A DNA stretch of 64,000 nt from Monosporascus cannonballus (taxonomy: Eukaryota; Ascomycota; Sordariomycetes; Xylariales), in assembly GCA_004154925.1 (NCBI GenBank), contig QJNS01000034.1, positions 186,001 to 250,000 on the forward strand. Reading direction: 5' to 3'. Below, in pieces: positions 50,199-61,806 of this stretch; position 1 is the first letter of the stretch; each line of letters opens with the position of its first letter. Under the pieces are notes generated by a model. It worked only from the letters and a program-made list of their open reading frames with translations. It was not told where the DNA came from and ran no database searches. Made by a program: the position numbers and the translations under genes.

Positions 50199-50409
50199 TA
50201 GGGTTTGCAATGAGTACCCAAATGGGTACCTATCACTACCCACGACATAAATTCACACGTCATTAAAGCTTAATACTTAGGGTTTCCTAGAAAGATTTAT
50301 TATACAAGTAATTCTGTATTGTTTACAGATGTTTATTATTTATTTATGATTGAAAATATCATCCGTAGGTAGTGATGGGTACCCATTTGGGTACCCATTG
50401 CAAACCCTA
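50199..50409. mobile_element. Second hAT-type MITE, 211 bp, intact ends
   Basis: Long near-perfect terminal inverted repeats (TAGGGTTTGCAATG at the left, CATTGCAAACCCTA at the right) extend over about 40 bp and include an internal palindrome GGGTACCCATTTGGGTACCC at the right. They are flanked by an 8-bp duplication with one mismatch, CCTCAAGC (50191-50198) and CCCCAAGC (50410-50417). The size, ends and TSD length indicate a hAT-derived MITE. It shares TAGGG...AATGRGTACCC with the end of the MITE at 8950 but is otherwise different. No RIP signature. Confidence 0.85.
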
Positions 50410-50523
50410 CCCCAAGCTGTTGTATGAAGTCCATTATTTCAATATTGCGTATTCTACACTTTGTGAGGCACCTTGAGAATTCCCTGATTCTTGTGTCACA
50501 GTTAGGCTAATCGCGAGAAAAGG

Positions 50524-50684
50524 TTGCATATATTATGAGAAGTGATAATTGTCTGACTAGAATTAAGCTCTAGGGAGCTGTAGCTAGGAAGCTCTCTATA
50601 TACTGTGAACGCGCCGGAACAAAGTTTTCCCGGGGTGCTGTGGAGCTTGATGATTAACACAGATACCCCTATTCCACAACATCC
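50524..50684 (+). repeat. Dispersed repeat X, right copy
   Basis: Matches 4072-4229 (-) along its length, including GTCTGACTAGAATT and CTCTATATACTGTG. See the left copy. Confidence 0.7.
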
Positions 50685-50769
50685 TGATTGAGCGTACCCT
50701 ATACGTTCTACATACTACACCTTCCAGGATACTCTCCTTCTGTATTGCATGGTAGCCTGACCTTCTGTC

Positions 50770-51043
50770 CAACTTCCTAGACTCTCGCTACTTGGATCGG
50801 GTAGCAGCTATATCTTCAGCAGTCTTACTACTTGTTAAGAATACTGTTGAGGCCCTCTTTAAACTGATGGTATTCGCCCTTATACTGGGCTTTAAGCCCA
50901 TTAACTGCAGCCCATACAGTAGGGTTATGGATGGCCGGTTCAAGAACCCTGTTTGGCCCCTTGGTTTGATGTTCCCGTATGTGGTATATGATAAATGCAC
51001 AAGGACGGCCCGTCAGTGTTGTTGCATCCGTTCCGAAATGCAA
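50770..51043 (-). pseudogene. Unidentified protein fragment
   Basis: On the minus strand a 71-codon frame (50828-51043) contains HNPTVWAAVNGLKAQYKGE and YHQFKEGLNSILNK. It seems to continue after a one-frame shift into SSKTAEDIAATRSK (down to about 50788). The composition looks like real protein rather than chance. I do not recognise the family. It lies between repeat X and repeat Y copy C, so it may be internal sequence of the element that owns those repeats. Confidence 0.3.
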
Positions 51044-51222
51044 TTGGATTCCAAGATCGCTGCCCGTGGGCAGCCGGATAGCTCACGGGAGCGCGGGATG
51101 AATTTTACAATATCATGTCATAAAGAATAAAGAACCCTTTAATAGCCTGGGAAGAGTTAGGGCACGGTTTACGGTTTGTATCACACCCGTTCCGACATTG
51201 ATCTTAGTAAGAGTAAGATAGC

Positions 51223-51400
51223 TGTCACACTTACTAGGCAGCAGATGCACAGTTCTTGAGAAGCTATATTGATGGCTAGAAGCTGAAAAACGCTGATCCC
51301 ACCTGTGGTGCTGAGATCCACTGATATAGGACTCTAGGGCTCCGGAACTGAATAACGTTGTCCCGGATGATCCCTGAAGCTGTCCCCCCCCGGGGAGGTT
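51223..51400 (-). repeat. Dispersed repeat Y, copy C
   Basis: Plus strand begins TGTCACACTTACTAGG; the reverse complement aligns with copy A from GACAGCTTC-GGGATCATCC to the GTGTGACA end. Several small indels; no target duplication was found. Confidence 0.65.
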
Positions 51401-51409
51401 CCATGGCAA

Positions 51410-53600
51410 TAGCGGTATATCAGTTGGAATTCAGCCATAATAATCTTGTGCGCACGATATTGATTCGAGGCAGGAGTAAAATGGGCGGCGGGGGGGTTAT
51501 CAGTATTTAAGAATAATTTTATGCAGGGCATCCCGTTAATATGGTCAGATTCTACATATAAAGGCGCTCACCATTTTCCGTCTCCATTTCCAATCAGCTT
51601 AATGCAATATCTGCCCTTTCCTAGCGCTAGACACGGTGCATGTATTTAGCCACGCATTTGCGTCATTACGCTTTGTCTTCGAATGGCCGGAAGCCTAAAG
51701 CAGCATAAATAAAAGAACGGTTAACGCATGCTTCTTTAAACTACACCTATTGGATATATACCGAGAATAAACAACAAACGCCATCACTAGACGCCGTCGA
51801 GTATTTCACCTGACCTATTGTGGCCAACATGCCCCCAGCTTCGCTAGGACATAAAGCATATGAGAACCTCTCCGCGTAATTCGACTGAAGACAAGGCCAT
51901 CTATGAATGTATCGGAAGCGGGTGTATAGATTGGTCAAACAGCCTATTTTAAGATAGCTTTTAGTAACAATCTTCCTTGCTTAAAATTGAAACTACCAGA
52001 AACCTTCTCAAAGAATCGAAGTATTAGAATAGGGGCTAGAATCGCGGCAAGCATAAGGGAACTAGACAACACATCGATCCTGTAAATAAATTGTATAGTC
52101 CACAATGCCCCAGGGCTGGTCACTTAATTGAAGCAACGATTGTTCACCAATATTTCGAGCAGTCGATCCTATGCACATTGATAATAATGATACCATAACT
52201 GAAGAAGGATTCAAAAGGCTGATGGAATGGCAGCAATAAGCCAAGAAGTAAGTCAATGAACTTAATAGAAATATCAGGGCCGTTGACACTTGGCATTACA
52301 GTAGGATCAGACACAGAATAAGGTGAAAATAAATCTGAGAGGAGCTACAAGTATAGCCCATAACCCCATATTACTTCTGTCTAATAGAGGTGTCGTACTA
52401 ACCGTCCATCAGGAGCTCGCAAGTCAATAGTAATAGCCGTGGCACACGAGAGGAGGGTGCTTTACGGAAGTGGCCAATGAAAGTGATTTTGAAGCCATTC
52501 ATAGCAAAGGGGGCTCGGTCATGTCGGGCTTGTGGCCACGTCGTTAATGGTCTCCCCGTACTCCACCTGTCCATATGACATTTGAAATATTGCTGCACTC
52601 CAAAAGGCAATTTATACTGAACTTTTATTCCCATTGGGATACCTGTTCGTTTAATCTTCGCAGACCACCTTAACCGCCCCAATCAGTAGCTTTGTGCCGG
52701 TTGTTCGGCCCTTTTCAAAGTCAAAATACGGTTTCGCCTTTTGTCGGAGTATTAGACGTTTACTTCATGTTTTACAGGCCCAGTGTTCACTTCCATAACG
52801 GATAGGAGCTATGATCATGATCCCATGATTGGTGGACCTGGAACTAACGAACCATAATCTGTATAGTATTTAAATAGTTAAGGGTGAGATGCATTCAAGC
52901 CAATTAACACGCAGGCTCGAAAGCATTAACAGAATAGGAGCGTGAGAAGACTCGGTAACTCGAGCTCTTGGCCAGTCGTAATACCTATAAAGCGAGTTGC
53001 AAGCCACAAGCACGCTGCCTCGCTCTTGCCGCATGAGCGGCCGTTCTTCGGTGGCGGCCTTTAGGGCAACTAGCGGAGTCTAGATCTCGGGTCTTAACCA
53101 AGCATACATGGTAGCAGGAAACTCCGCCTCAACTCCGACTATTCGCCAGCGTAGGGCGCATGTCGTGCATGCAAGCGGCTATAGGCTGGTCTTTATGTCG
53201 GGTCTTCGCCTTAAAAAGGGCTATATGCTACGTTGTTATGCATTCCCCACACAGACCACCAGGGGTCGCCCCATGGGGTATTGCCGTTTCCAGACATCAC
53301 GTTCTCCCCGCAAGGAGGCATATCTGCCGACGAACGACCGGCGCTAACATTGTTGCCAACGCTGCGTGTCCAGAGGACGGCGAAAGCTCCTTGAAATTTC
53401 CGCATCTCCGACTAGGGGTCTCGGTACCGATTATCGTCTCATCGTGGGCAGATGATCAACGGCATAAATCATGCTTGGGTGTTGGACTCAATTGCATTCC
53501 GAAACACAGAGGTCTTGGGCGTGCATAAAGTGGCCGCAATATGCCCGATGCTATTCACTTGTCTGAGGAAGATGCGGAAGCGTGACGCCCGGGTGACGGT
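51410..53600. other. Gene-poor stretch, nothing recognised
   Basis: Short overlapping frames on both strands (up to 122 codons at 53160-53528) have no domain or gene-like structure. No repeat boundaries were identified. Confidence 0.45.
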
Positions 53601-53609
53601 GACTACACC

Positions 53610-53616
53610 TATATAT
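53610..53616 (+). promoter_or_regulatory. Candidate TATA box of the LPMO gene
   Basis: TATATAT about 98 bp upstream of the ATG at 53714, with a CT-rich stretch (about 53653-53690) between it and the start codon, as in many fungal promoters. Assigned by position only. Confidence 0.4.
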
Positions 53617-53713
53617 GGTACCGACCTCGCCTCAAGTCCCTAAAATTTAATTCTCGCCCGCTACACCCCTTCACTCTCTTTCCAGATCAGCTTTGGTTTT
53701 TCTTCAAGGGATT

Positions 53714-54656
53714 ATGGCTTCCATCGCTACTTTCGGTATCCTTGCTCTTGCTGACGTGGCCAGCGGCCACGGATATTTGACTGTCCCAAAGAGCCGCGTT
53801 CGCCTTGGCTTCGAGGTAATCACCTACCCGGGTTCTGAGTGTCCTGCGATCTGACGCTGATAAACAGGCCGGCACTGATACTTGCCCTGAATGCACCATT
53901 CAGGAACCTGTCTCCCCTTGGCCTGATCTGGATGCTGCGGCTGTGGGTCGCAATGGGCCATGTGGCTATAATGCGCGCGTTAGTGTGGACTACAACCAGC
54001 CCGGGGCGTCCTGGGGCCACGAACCCGTGGTGGCATATACTGCGGGCCAGGTGGTTGAAGTCCAATGGTGCGTCGACCACAATGGAGACCATGGTGGCAT
54101 GTTCGCCTACCGTATCTGCCAGAACCAGGAGCTTGTCGACAAGTTCCTAGACCCCGAGTATCTGCCTACCGACGAAGAAAAGCAAGCCGCCGAGGACTGC
54201 TTTGAGAAGGGCCTACTTGACTGCAATGATGTCGAGGGCCAGGTTTGTGGCTACAGCCCCGACTGCAACGAAGGCCAAGCCTGTTGGCGGAATGACTGGT
54301 TTGCTTGTAACGCGTTCCAGAGCGACTCCAACCGTGGCTGCCAGGGTAAGTTCCGGTCGTGAATCATCATCAAGCTTTCTCTGTCAGTCTCTTTGGGATA
54401 TTATCCCTTTGCCATGAGAGTGGCCTGGACGTAGATCTCCATCATAATTCTCATCCTTATTTGCTAACGGACCATAGGCGTGGATGGGTCTGAGTTTGGA
54501 TCATGCGCAACTACGATTGCCGGCGGGTACACTGTGACGAAGCGGATCAAGATTCCCGAATACGTGTCCAACCACACGCTGCTGTCGTTCCGTTGGAACA
54601 GTTTCCAGACTGCCCAGATCTACGTGAATTGCGCAGACATCCGAATCACATCCTAA
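53714..54656 (+). CDS. AA16-type lytic polysaccharide monooxygenase
   Basis: Secreted copper enzyme that oxidatively cleaves polysaccharide (cellulose for characterised AA16). Three exons, 53714-53815, 53868-54345 and 54478-54656, give 252 residues. The introns are 52 bp (GTAAT...CTGAC...CAG) and 132 bp (GTAAG...CTAAC...TAG). An 18-residue signal peptide, [18 protein letters not shown], places His19 at the mature N-terminus, as the copper-binding histidine brace requires. The second His lies in [11 protein letters not shown] (residues 105/109). Further family features are [36 protein letters not shown], an even set of paired cysteines, and a C-terminal [17 protein letters not shown]. The protein ends directly after the catalytic domain, with no linker, CBM or GPI signal. 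All expected residues are present, so it looks functional. Assignment to AA16 rather than another AA family is from recognised sequence blocks. Confidence 0.88.
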
Positions 54657-57598
54657 TTGATAGTCAAAAACTAAGATCATGCCACTCCGCTCGAATGTAC
54701 GCCACGCCGCAGATTCGAAGCATAAGGGAGTTAACGCGTATGAGAAGAACATCTTTTTTTGATTATATGTCGGATGAGTGAGACTGGTACAGGGAAGGGG
54801 GAGAGGGATCAATTATAGGGAATTCCACTTCTACCTAACTGTTGATTTTGCTTTTACACTCAATCATCTTCAAATATGAAGTATTACATTGTAAAGCAAA
54901 TAAGGAGCCCGGAGCCAAGCCTTCTCACGTACATCAGGGTGCGGTAGAGCCTGACTATACGCATTATCCAATTGGAGACTAGTTTCTCCCTACAATGTAG
55001 TAGTCTCTAGCTGTGCATCAAACTGCTCGACCTGTTTAACAAATCCCAATGAACACCAATCCGCACCATAATAAAACCAACCAATAATAAAGTTCAAAGT
55101 TAGCCCTTAGTTCTCCTTTAAGGAAATATGCCGGGTTGACTAACACCTATATACCTTCGGTAAGGGAACTACGGTATTAGGCCAAAGTTTAAAAACACTG
55201 TCATGTAGTAGTAGCGCTAGTTGCGGTGCCATACAGATTATGTGTAGCTTTTGCATGGTTTAACTAAGCTGGGAATATGATAAAACCTGCATAGTAACTA
55301 TTATAAAACCTTGTATGTATCTATATATGCATTATATAGCAAAGGATAACGAAATATATAAGCAAAATGCTAACCCGATATAGGAAAGCGTTTTGAGAGC
55401 TTAACGCAGCGACCCGATAGTGTTTTAAGACCTACTTAAGTAACATCGTAGGATTAAAACGAATCCGGCTGGTCCCACGAGAGATGGTAGAATTTAGAGA
55501 TATAACATCTATTGTCCTGTACTATGGTAGTAAGAATAATTGACGGACTCAATGATTGTTTAATAGGTACCCTGTATGTCGATAGCCCCTGTCACCAGAC
55601 CACCTTGCCCCGACTCGCCTTCAGAGATATGGTTTGTAATTTTCCACCGGCGTGTCACTCCTTACAAGTTGGTCACAAGTGCTGCGAAGTGTTTCTACTT
55701 GGCGCCAAAAGCTTCTTCGGAGTCACGTATATAAAGTTAAAACTTGATACCCCTAGCGATTAATAGCCTCTAATGTATTAAGGAACGACTTCGAAATGGA
55801 TTGGCAAGGCTTCGCAACCTTGCAAGCCATTGCAGCCATCTACCATTTGACGCTAATTATTTTTGATAACTTCACCTTTATCGTACTTATGATATTGCAT
55901 GATATATCAACTTGATCGTTTTCATGAGGCGTACAATCTGGTACTAATTGCATCTTTCTATTTGCCATCGGGGTTGAGGTACGGTTTATTTTCCCTACAG
56001 TTATTGAGCTGTTATGTCGAAGAATTTTTTGTGTTGCAGCAGGCACCTTCTTGGGCGTGAGACTCCAGTTCAAATTGGTAGATGGACCCTAAACGGACAA
56101 CTTAGTTTTAAAGTCTGCTTCTGAACCGTAAGCAGCAGCTACCAGGCTACATGTTCAACCTGCAAATAAGCTTTTCGATAAGATATAGGACCTCATTTAG
56201 ATCATCTCCCTGGCCGTTCTACGGGATACGATATCCGTATGGGAATGTTAATACAAAAGGTTGGCTGTGTGGGGCAAAGAATTGTATGTGTTGTAGCCAG
56301 TTACGGTATAGTTGAATAAGAGATGGGTCGTGTCCTGAGCTCTGAGCATCATACAGTGCCTTGACTCGACGAGCAGAGGATCAGGGGCTGTGTCTGTGTC
56401 TAGGTTCCGTTGCTGAATACAAAGAGGATGGGGCAGAGAATTGTTGTATTCAGTTGGACGTCTATCTTAGCAGTCGGAATTGGGGACGCCAAAAGACTCT
56501 ATATTAGGTTACATGCGCGCGCAGAAGTCGCCCGGGATGAGTGGAAATTTCCACATAAGATCAGGGACCATTGGACCAAAAGACGGTGCAGCTACTGGGC
56601 GTTGACTCACACCCCGCGAGAGAGCAGACCCTTGACTGCGGGATATTCATTCCATGTTACGAATATGTCCCACTGTTCCATTAAATACATTCGTGATAAC
56701 TTCTGGTAAAATAGATACGCAAAAATAAAAGTCGATTGATTGACTGGATCCAACGATTGAGCAATGCGTATGTAACCGGATGGCTGAAGTAGAGCTAATT
56801 TGACCCCTATTAGCCATAAGCCGGGCACCCCAACACCAACGAGCTGGAAGGGGCAAAAGTTCTGAATAGAAGATATGCCTCTTTACAGTCACGGAATATG
56901 AGTGCATGTGCGTTTCTCTTCATAAATTATCAGGATATTAATATGCCCGAATTTCAGGTGGCGGGAACAATGATTCATCCAAGTAACTCTGAGGGCGCAT
57001 GTTGGATTATTGCAAAACATCGGGCGCTCGAACTGGGTTAATAGTTCAAGGTTCAAGCGTAATATAGTTATATATTCCTACAGCGCGTTACCATCACGAG
57101 CGACCGCTGGGAATGAATGTGAAGTTTAATAGGGTCAGTCATATGGCATTTATACATGTGCGGCTTAATATACTTCACATATGAGAGCCATGCCAATAGC
57201 GGTATCTCCGGTAAGCTGAAGATTGGCCCAACTAAAAACGGTAAAGTTAAATTTGTAATCCTCTTGATGTTATTCCGTAGATACAGAACTTTTGCACTCT
57301 AAATTCCGGAGCAGAAACTACCTCCGGTAGTTTGCTGAGTGATACTAAAGAAATTCAGTAACCTTAGAATACATACTAGTGACTGATTGAAGAGAAGATA
57401 GATCCCTCAAGCGTTTAAAGACTTGCATTCTCGATCTGGAACCACTCACATACTGCTCCAAAATACAATTTCCATCATTTATTTTACGGCCATATCGCCT
57501 GTGTTTATTCTGTCACACTACCGGCACTACTTTCTTTAAGTTGGCGAGAGAGAATCCTCTAAGAAATACCTTTGTCAATATAATCCAAGGGCTGTTCC
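54657..57598. other. Intergenic, no gene recognised
   Basis: About 2.9 kb of mildly AT-rich sequence. Open frames are under 100 codons, occur on both strands and lack motifs. No LTR or TIR was found. Confidence 0.5.
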
Positions 57599-58831
57599 TT
57601 GTACACGCTATACATAATGGCGGAATATAATGCTTGCTGGAGTGTCTTGCAACCCACCCTAAGAGCTTCAGATGCCCTTCTTTCTAGAGAACCACCACGA
57701 AGACCTAGCCAAACTCCGTTCGGTGCGCACAGAGACCAGCAGGCTTTCAACGATGGTTATCCTAGCTACAGCCCGACGACAGGACAATCTCCACCAGCGC
57801 CTCGGCAAGGAAATAGATACTTTCAACCAATGATTGAGCAAACAGCAACCCCGGTTCTAGCTTCTATCCGGCCATCGTCGCCCCCTCCTGTACACTTCCG
57901 AGCCATGCCGATTTCAGATGACGAAACCCCAAGGGCTTTTACCCACGATTGGTGTGGGCTTGAAGCCTATTTCACTCGTAGCTTCGTAACGTTTCATTTC
58001 ATTAATATCACAAATTACACAGGGGAGACTATCGGCAAAGGAGAACTCAAGATCGACCACAATACGTGGTGGGAAGTTGTAAAGGAGAAGAACTTGCTAT
58101 CAGACATTGCCCTCTTTCGGATTATGGATAGGATTCTTCTGAGGTGCGCGTACATCGACGAATTCATGAGCTTTAAGTACGGGCGTAACCTCCCGACTTC
58201 CGCGGACCCTTGTTATTATTGGCTTGGGCCGGACGTGGAGTTTGATTGCTTGCTTTTCAGGAGGGGAATTCTCCGCCAGTGGGAAATTTCACCGGACAAA
58301 ATCAACCGCAAGGAATATGAGCCCAAGAAGGACATCTTCGTCAAGATGTACGGCCTCGGAAGACACGACCTGGAGTTCATACAAGGCCATAAAATTGCGG
58401 CGGAGAGAAGCGAAATGATAACCACGATCGAGTGCTTCCACACTCTTCAGGTATTTCTCGGGCCCCAAGAAGTGTCAGATGTCAGCAGACAGCTCTCCTT
58501 CTGCTCCTTTGCGATCCGGGACGTCAGGAAAGCGCACGGGCGGCCTGGCACGACAGACGCCGAACGTAAAATATTAGCCGAAGCGCGCAGACGCGAGTTT
58601 ACAATTGCTAAGATTTTAGTGGACAGTCTTTGGGATGATGTGCGAGAGTGTCCGAGTCCCAAGATCGTAAGGACTTTGCCCCGACAAGACAGGGGCAGAC
58701 CAGGAGATTGGAAATCCTTGAGTGAGACAAAGCAGAAGCAGCTCCTTGGGGGTAACCCCAGTCTGATCAGGAGATTTGTTGGAGACCGACCGGATCCTTC
58801 GAGTCGTTCAAGACCCGCTTATCAGTACTAG
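57599..58831 (+). CDS. Conserved-looking fungal protein of unknown function
   Basis: A single uninterrupted frame of 410 codons with consistent codon use, starting at ATG 57599; a second in-frame ATG at 57617 (residue 7, MAEYNACWS) is an equally good start. Residues 30-105 are Pro/Ser/Arg/Gln-rich and probably disordered. A compact region follows (about 110-330) with many aromatics, for example AYFTRSFVTFHFINITNYTG, TWWEVVKEKNLLSD, CYYWLGPDVEFDCLLFRRG and MITTIECFHTLQVFLGPQEV. The C-terminal ~80 residues are Arg/Lys-rich and basic. There is no signal peptide or membrane segment, so it is likely intracellular. I do not recognise a domain. The neighbouring genes do not suggest a role. Confidence 0.65.
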   Translation: MYTLYIMAEYNACWSVLQPTLRASDALLSREPPRRPSQTPFGAHRDQQAFNDGYPSYSPTTGQSPPAPRQGNRYFQPMIEQTATPVLASIRPSSPPPVHFRAMPISDDETPRAFTHDWCGLEAYFTRSFVTFHFINITNYTGETIGKGELKIDHNTWWEVVKEKNLLSDIALFRIMDRILLRCAYIDEFMSFKYGRNLPTSADPCYYWLGPDVEFDCLLFRRGILRQWEISPDKINRKEYEPKKDIFVKMYGLGRHDLEFIQGHKIAAERSEMITTIECFHTLQVFLGPQEVSDVSRQLSFCSFAIRDVRKAHGRPGTTDAERKILAEARRREFTIAKILVDSLWDDVRECPSPKIVRTLPRQDRGRPGDWKSLSETKQKQLLGGNPSLIRRFVGDRPDPSSRSRPAYQY

Positions 58832-59618
58832 GGAAGTAAGTGGCTACTGTTTTGGTGTTGGGTGCCTGTCTAACGGTTGAAAATCCGTTTCTGGCGCCAA
58901 ATGACAAACTTTGGATTCTATCGGGGTAGCGGAGCGTGTGGTCGGATCATGCTGCTTGATATTTACTGGTTTGGTCTGCACGGTTTCTAGAATAAGAAAA
59001 GGTGGGCGATAGGCAAGAGAGAGTTCACATCTTCATCGTATTCAGTCGGGTGGTGGAGGTTTTCATCCCGCAACTGGGTCGGCATTGCGACCGTCCTAAG
59101 AGGGGGTTCCTCCCTCGGGCTCGGGGCCGCAGCTCGGCTGGTGTACCACCGGTGCGTCAGCGCACCGTACCCGGCCGGGAGATCTACTGCTCATCATGCA
59201 ACTTGAATACCACTCATTTACACGTAGACGCGCATCCGTTAGCAAAGAGTAGATCCTCTTCTCGATGAGCTCACAGCTCATCCTGAATGACTGCCATCCC
59301 CATAAATCAAATAAACACCGAGGTGATTGACTAGCGGATGTGCCTTACAGTACTAGTTCCTTGAGGTAATGACGATTAACAGTCAACGTACCTTCCAGCC
59401 GTGACACGGCTGGTAGGGCTATCGACCATACAAAACATCATGCTCAAGGCATTGAATAGATATCATGAGGATAGCCACATGCCACGCGTCCGTAGCGCAT
59501 GTGTCACTAAGCGCCTCACAGCAAGAAGGGCATTGGGAGTATCAATGTAGGCCATTTGCCAGGGAATATTAATCTCAGGCCCGAATCCCGCGGGTCGTCC
59601 AAACCTAGCACCACCAGC
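58832..59618. other. Intergenic between two genes
   Basis: No gene recognised. A perfect 7-bp stem, CCAGCCG-TGACA-CGGCTGG, lies at 59397-59415, too short to assign as a terminator or RNA. Confidence 0.5.
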
Positions 59619-61806
59619 CTACTCCTTCTTGAGGCTGTCATAGTAAACCTTTGCCGCCTTATCAATGACCTTCTTGACGTCGGAAGCAGGGATCTTCTCT
59701 TTGCGGTCGAACGAGTAGAGCCCGTTGACCTCCTGCTCAATATCCGTCCTGGCCACAGATGTTAGCATGTATGGTCCACCTGTCCTCTGGCGGGCGATCC
59801 GACTTACAGCTGGGTATATACGAAACCGCAGATGTGCCCAGCCTGGACTACCGCCATCATCAGGGCTTCGATGCGCTTGAGCAGGTCCTGGGGGTCGCTG
59901 GCCGTCGTGTAGCCCCAGTCCCGCTCTCCGCCTTGGCTAGCGGCGGGCGGCTTGATGTTGACGCCTCCGAACTCGGTGCACAGGACCGGTGCTCCCTCCG
60001 TATGTTTCGTTCCCGCGTCGATGGCCTTACCGTCCACTGAGATGGGTCCGGCAAAGAAACCACGGTTAGCTAGCTTGTTCCCTAGGATGGATTTTAGGGT
60101 AGTGCAAGACTCCGCGAGGGCTGGTGCGTCGTTATAGTCATGGAAGGTGCTTAGGTCAGTGATAACATGCTCCCAGCCACAGTTGTCGTTGACGGGTCTA
60201 GTTGGATCGAGGGTCCTATACAGTTCATTAGCAGTGTTGCTCAAGCCAAGACTCGAGTGGCTCACTTGGTCAGGTAGTACAGCGACCGCACGTGGTTCCG
60301 CTGCGCAACGTTGTCCTTCAGAGACGGATAACCCCAGCTCTCATTGACTGGCGTCCAGGCGACGACACATGGGTGGTTGATGTCCCGCATGACAGCCTCT
60401 TTCCACTCCTGCTCGAATCTAGCTGCATACTCCTGATTGAACTCATAGGCATTCGCAATCTCGCCCCAGACAAGATAACCAAGCCTATCAGCCCAATATA
60501 AGAATAGGGGGTCCTCTACTTTCTGGTGCTTGCGGCACCCGTTGAAGCCCATTTTCTTCGAGAGTTCAATGTCCGTTTTGACGCTCTCAGGGGAGGGTGG
60601 CGTCATACCGGTATCCGGCCAGTAGCCCTGATCAAGACATAAGGCCTGGAATAGGGGTTCGCCGTTTAGTCGGAAAGTTCCGTCTCCCTTGTTCCAGTCT
60701 AAGCTTCGAAACCCGGTGTAGGTGTTGACTTCGTCGAGTACTTTTCCAGAGACGTCATAGAGCCGTATGATTACGTCGTACAATGTAGGATAATCAGGAG
60801 ACCAAAGAGCCACGCCGCCGGACCAGCAGCGAGGGTTTTCGAGAGGTGCTGCTTCCGCCAATGAACGCGGAGCCTCCAGCTGTTGTTCCTTGCTCCACGA
60901 CAGATTCAGATCAGCGAAGGCGTAGTCTTTGTCTTTCGGCAGATCCACCTTCTTAGTCGCAACAGAGTGGCCGTGAAGTTTGCCTTCAATCTCAACGCTG
61001 TATCGATGACCAGCTCTGCGGCCCAGGACCGCTACCTTCGCCTCTAGCAGCCCCTCTGAGATATTGTTGGATTTAAGCACCGTTCCATAGCTGCTATTTC
61101 CTATGCGAGCAGCTGGCACGATCTCCGTCCATACAGTCTGCCAAATACCGCTCGATGGCGTATAGAATATACTTTCGGGCTGGGGTCCCCAGTACTGCTT
61201 TCCGCGCGGCTGGGCTAGGTCGTAAGGAGAGTCCCGGACTCGCATCACAAGGTCAAGGTCACCTTTGCCGCTGTTCTTCCAAGCATTCGACAGGGCATCG
61301 GTGATATCCACGTCGAACGGAACGTGCCCGCCTCGGTGATGTCCTACGGGGTGCCCAGAAGCCCACAGAGTCATCTCGTAATCCACGGCCCCAAAGCGAA
61401 TCAGGACTCGGTCTCCCGCCTCCAGGTCAGACTTGTCCCGTGGGTCAGTGAACTTCCGCTCATACCACAAAACTTCGTGTGGCTCGTTGTGATCTAACCC
61501 CGAGGCCGGAGTTTGGAAGACGAATGGCACATTGATGGCCTGCTTCACGTTTTCGCTCCGGTTTCTCGCCTCGAACCCCTTTTCCTTGAGTTCTGGGAAA
61601 GCGGCCAGTCTCTGAGCCTCAGCCTCGCTCAGAGCGGATGTGGAGAGGCCAACCTTGCCGGGGACACCATTGATGTGCCATGCCTCCTTGAGTCCGACAT
61701 CTTCGTCGTCGTACAGAAGCGACCAGCCATCGTTGATGGGGTGCCATCTCTGGTTTGCGTGCACAAAGTCGGGGCGGGGGTAGAAATCCTTGGAGTGGTA
61801 GGTCAT
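59619..61806 (-). CDS. Glycoside hydrolase family 2 protein (beta-galactosidase/glucuronidase-like)
   Basis: Three exons on the minus strand, 61806-60266, 60215-59808 and 59748-59619, give 692 residues. The introns are 50 bp (GTGAGC...CTAAT...TAG) and 59 bp (GTAAGT...CTAAC...CAG). N-terminal sugar-binding jelly-roll region: VPFVFQTPASG, WYERKF, LIRFGAVDYEMTLWASG and HRGGHVPFDVDIT (about residues 90-175). Next are an immunoglobulin-like sandwich and then a TIM barrel beginning FRLNGEPLFQALCLDQGYWP. Probable catalytic acid/base Glu489 lies in WTPVNESWG and the nucleophile Glu595 in VLCTEFGG. The C-terminus has the TQLTDIEQEVNGLYSFDRK block typical of the family. There is no signal peptide, so it probably acts inside the cell on imported oligosaccharides. 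The exact substrate cannot be told from sequence. No frameshift; looks functional. Confidence 0.9.

Noticed and set aside
53160..53528. 122-codon frame upstream of the LPMO gene
   Set aside because: Overlaps other frames on both strands and has no signal or domain; it ends before the LPMO promoter without relation to it.
59397..59415. Perfect short hairpin resembling a terminator
   Set aside because: Only 7 bp of stem, no T-run, and rho-independent terminators do not apply to a fungal nuclear gene.
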